The notes beneath the pieces were generated by a model, which ran no database searches, was not told the origin of the DNA, and worked only from the letters and a program-made list of their open reading frames with translations. Below are positions 5,939-6,558 of a stretch of DNA of 6,558 bases, in pieces. A program made the position numbers and the translations under genes. Origin of the DNA: Bacillota bacterium (GTDB taxonomy: Bacteria; Bacillota; Sulfobacillia; Sulfobacillales; Sulfobacillaceae); NCBI GenBank assembly GCA_021820675.1, contig JAKADI010000096.1, positions 1-6,558 on the forward strand, read 5' to 3'. The stretch's first letter is position 1, and every line of letters begins with the position of its first letter.

Positions 5939-5973
5939 CGAGTAGGGGCGGGTTAGTCGCCCGCCCCTACTCG
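5939..5973 (+). ncRNA. Group II intron domain VI, fully paired stem
   Basis: Bases 5939-5952 pair without interruption with 5960-5973 (14 bp), closing the loop TTAGTCG. The adenosine expected to bulge as branch point, A5969 (seven bases before the presumed intron end), is opposite T5943 and so paired. The hairpin is followed by GATTGATTTTATT and could also work as a transcription terminator. Confidence 0.7.
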
Positions 5974-6039
5974 ATTGATTTTATTCTCGAACATACATAA
6001 CCGGATAAGTCAGGGATGTCCTCCTAAGTGGAGTGAGCG

Positions 6040-6048
6040 TGGTATAAT
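6040..6048 (+). promoter_or_regulatory. Extended -10 promoter for the transposase
   Basis: TGGTATAAT combines the TGn extension with a perfect TATAAT hexamer (6043-6048). No TTGACA-like -35 is seen 16-18 nt upstream, which is acceptable for an extended -10 promoter. Transcription would start about 30 nt before the transposase ATG at 6086. The site is flanked by the inverted hexamers CCGGAT (6001-6006) and ATCCGG (6058-6063). Confidence 0.5.
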
Positions 6049-6085
6049 TTAGGTAAAATCCGGACACGAGTGGAGGGGAGCCGTC

Positions 6086-6558
6086 ATGACTCTACTGGAA
6101 TGGCAAGATAAATTTGGGACGGAAAATGCGTGCCAGGAATACCTATTCCAGCAGCGGTGGCCGGAGGGATTTGTCTGTCCCAAGTGTCAAGGTAAAACTC
6201 ACTGGACGATTCAGCGGTCCGGTCGGACCGCCCCCCTCTATGAATGCCAGGCCTGTGGCCATCAAGCATCTCTCACAGCCGGAACCGTCTTCCATCGCAC
6301 CAAAGTCTCGCTTCGCGTGTGGTTTGTGGCCATTTTCTTGATTGCGGTGGACAAAGGAGGCAAGTCCGCCATGGCGCTCAGTCGAGAATTGGGACTGCGC
6401 TATGACACGGCATGGCTCCTACACCATAAAATTCAACAGGCGATGAAGGACCGCAATGCCCGCTATCAACTGGGTGGACTGGTGGAGCTGGATGACGCCT
6501 ACTTCGGTGGTGTGAGCCATGGTGCGGGGAAACGCGGACGGGGTACCGACCAAGATCC
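6086..6558 (+). CDS. IS1595-family (ISXO2-like) transposase, N-terminal part, cut by window end
   Basis: The frame starts at ATG 6086, five bases after GGAGGGGAG, and remains open for 157 codons to the window edge. An N-terminal zinc ribbon is visible: C31-x2-C34 and C54-x2-C57, with YECQACGHQASLTAGTVFH, as in IS1595-family transposases. A helical region follows (RVWFVAIFLIAVDKGGKSAM and a helix-turn-helix-like SRELGLRYDTAWLLHHKI). Then comes the first catalytic aspartate region, VELDDAYFGG (D136 or D137), the start of the DDE nuclease domain. The remaining catalytic residues lie beyond the window. The protein would cut and paste its own IS; no frameshift is seen in the visible part. The left inverted repeat of the element could not be identified with confidence in 5977-6085, so element limits are not given. 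Confidence 0.9.
   Translation, partial: MTLLEWQDKFGTENACQEYLFQQRWPEGFVCPKCQGKTHWTIQRSGRTAPLYECQACGHQASLTAGTVFHRTKVSLRVWFVAIFLIAVDKGGKSAMALSRELGLRYDTAWLLHHKIQQAMKDRNARYQLGGLVELDDAYFGGVSHGAGKRGRGTDQD

Larger units (their letters stand above)
5525..5976 (+). mobile_element. Group IIC intron, compact and without a reverse transcriptase
   Basis: The 5' end GTGCGCCCGGCATGAGCGCG is a group II intron start. It is followed by AAGGTGAAAGTCCT and by GCAAGGGTGTCC, both strongly reminiscent of domain I of bacterial IIC introns such as the O. iheyensis ribozyme. The 3' end carries a IIC-type domain V (5902-5936) and domain VI (5939-5973), ending in CTACTCGATT. The total is about 452 nt, with no long frame between the conserved parts and no reverse-transcriptase motifs on any frame. 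Domain IV therefore holds no maturase; a short frame ending at the TGA just before domain V may be a relic. Compared with the O. iheyensis RNA as I recall it, a middle part of domain I seems deleted. It sits six bases after a hairpin, as IIC introns do. It could be splicing only with a maturase supplied in trans, or be a dead remnant. Exact ends are uncertain by 1-2 nt. Confidence 0.8.

Noticed and set aside
6001..6066. CCGGAT / ATCCGG pair and GTGTCCGGATTTTAC (minus strand) as IS ends
   Set aside because: Only six bases are inverted-repeated, and the pair flanks the promoter. Without the right end of the element the left inverted repeat cannot be identified.

Overview
The window looks like an accessory stretch of a mid-G+C, Shine-Dalgarno-rich bacterial chromosome. 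A Bacillota relative, perhaps of the Sulfobacillus kind, is my best guess. It rests on strong AGGAGG-type ribosome sites, a group IIC intron (a class common in Bacillota) and an IS1595-family transposase. The taxonomic guess is inference only.

Layout, left to right. (1) Positions 3-248 hold the C-terminal end of an AMP-forming acyl-CoA ligase. It is followed on the same strand by a 657-codon, GTG-started, two-part flavoprotein (317-2290) of the 2,4-dienoyl-CoA reductase / NADH:flavin oxidoreductase kind. Together they suggest activation of a carboxylic acid to its CoA ester and reduction of a C=C bond in it. The oxidoreductase lacks one Fe-S cysteine and one catalytic histidine expected from FadH. 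(2) Positions 2291-2883 have no secure gene. They hold a probable broken minus-strand gene (2587 down to 2345) with a perfect ribosome site, and a possible plus-strand ORF (2586-2942). (3) A plus-strand group follows: an unrecognised 140-residue protein (2884-3306), a 62-residue zinc-ribbon protein 11 nt later (3318-3506), and a 575-residue adenine-deaminase-like amidohydrolase (3664-5391) with several altered active-site motifs. The 2884 and 3664 genes each have the same TTTGACAAA palindrome 54-55 nt before their start codon. (4) A 13-bp hairpin (5491-5518) is followed six bases later by a compact group IIC intron RNA with no reverse transcriptase (about 5525-5976). Its domain V is intact, but the domain VI branch-point adenosine appears paired. 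(5) An extended -10 promoter (6040-6048) precedes an IS1595-family transposase (6086 to the window edge), cut off by the window.

The most interesting items are the ORF-less group IIC intron with its unusual domain VI, the cysteine-depleted dienoyl-CoA-reductase-like enzyme, the non-canonical adenine-deaminase-like enzyme with its two unknown partners, and the interrupted minus-strand small gene. Comparisons with FadH, adenine deaminase and the Oceanobacillus iheyensis intron are made from memory, without alignment software.
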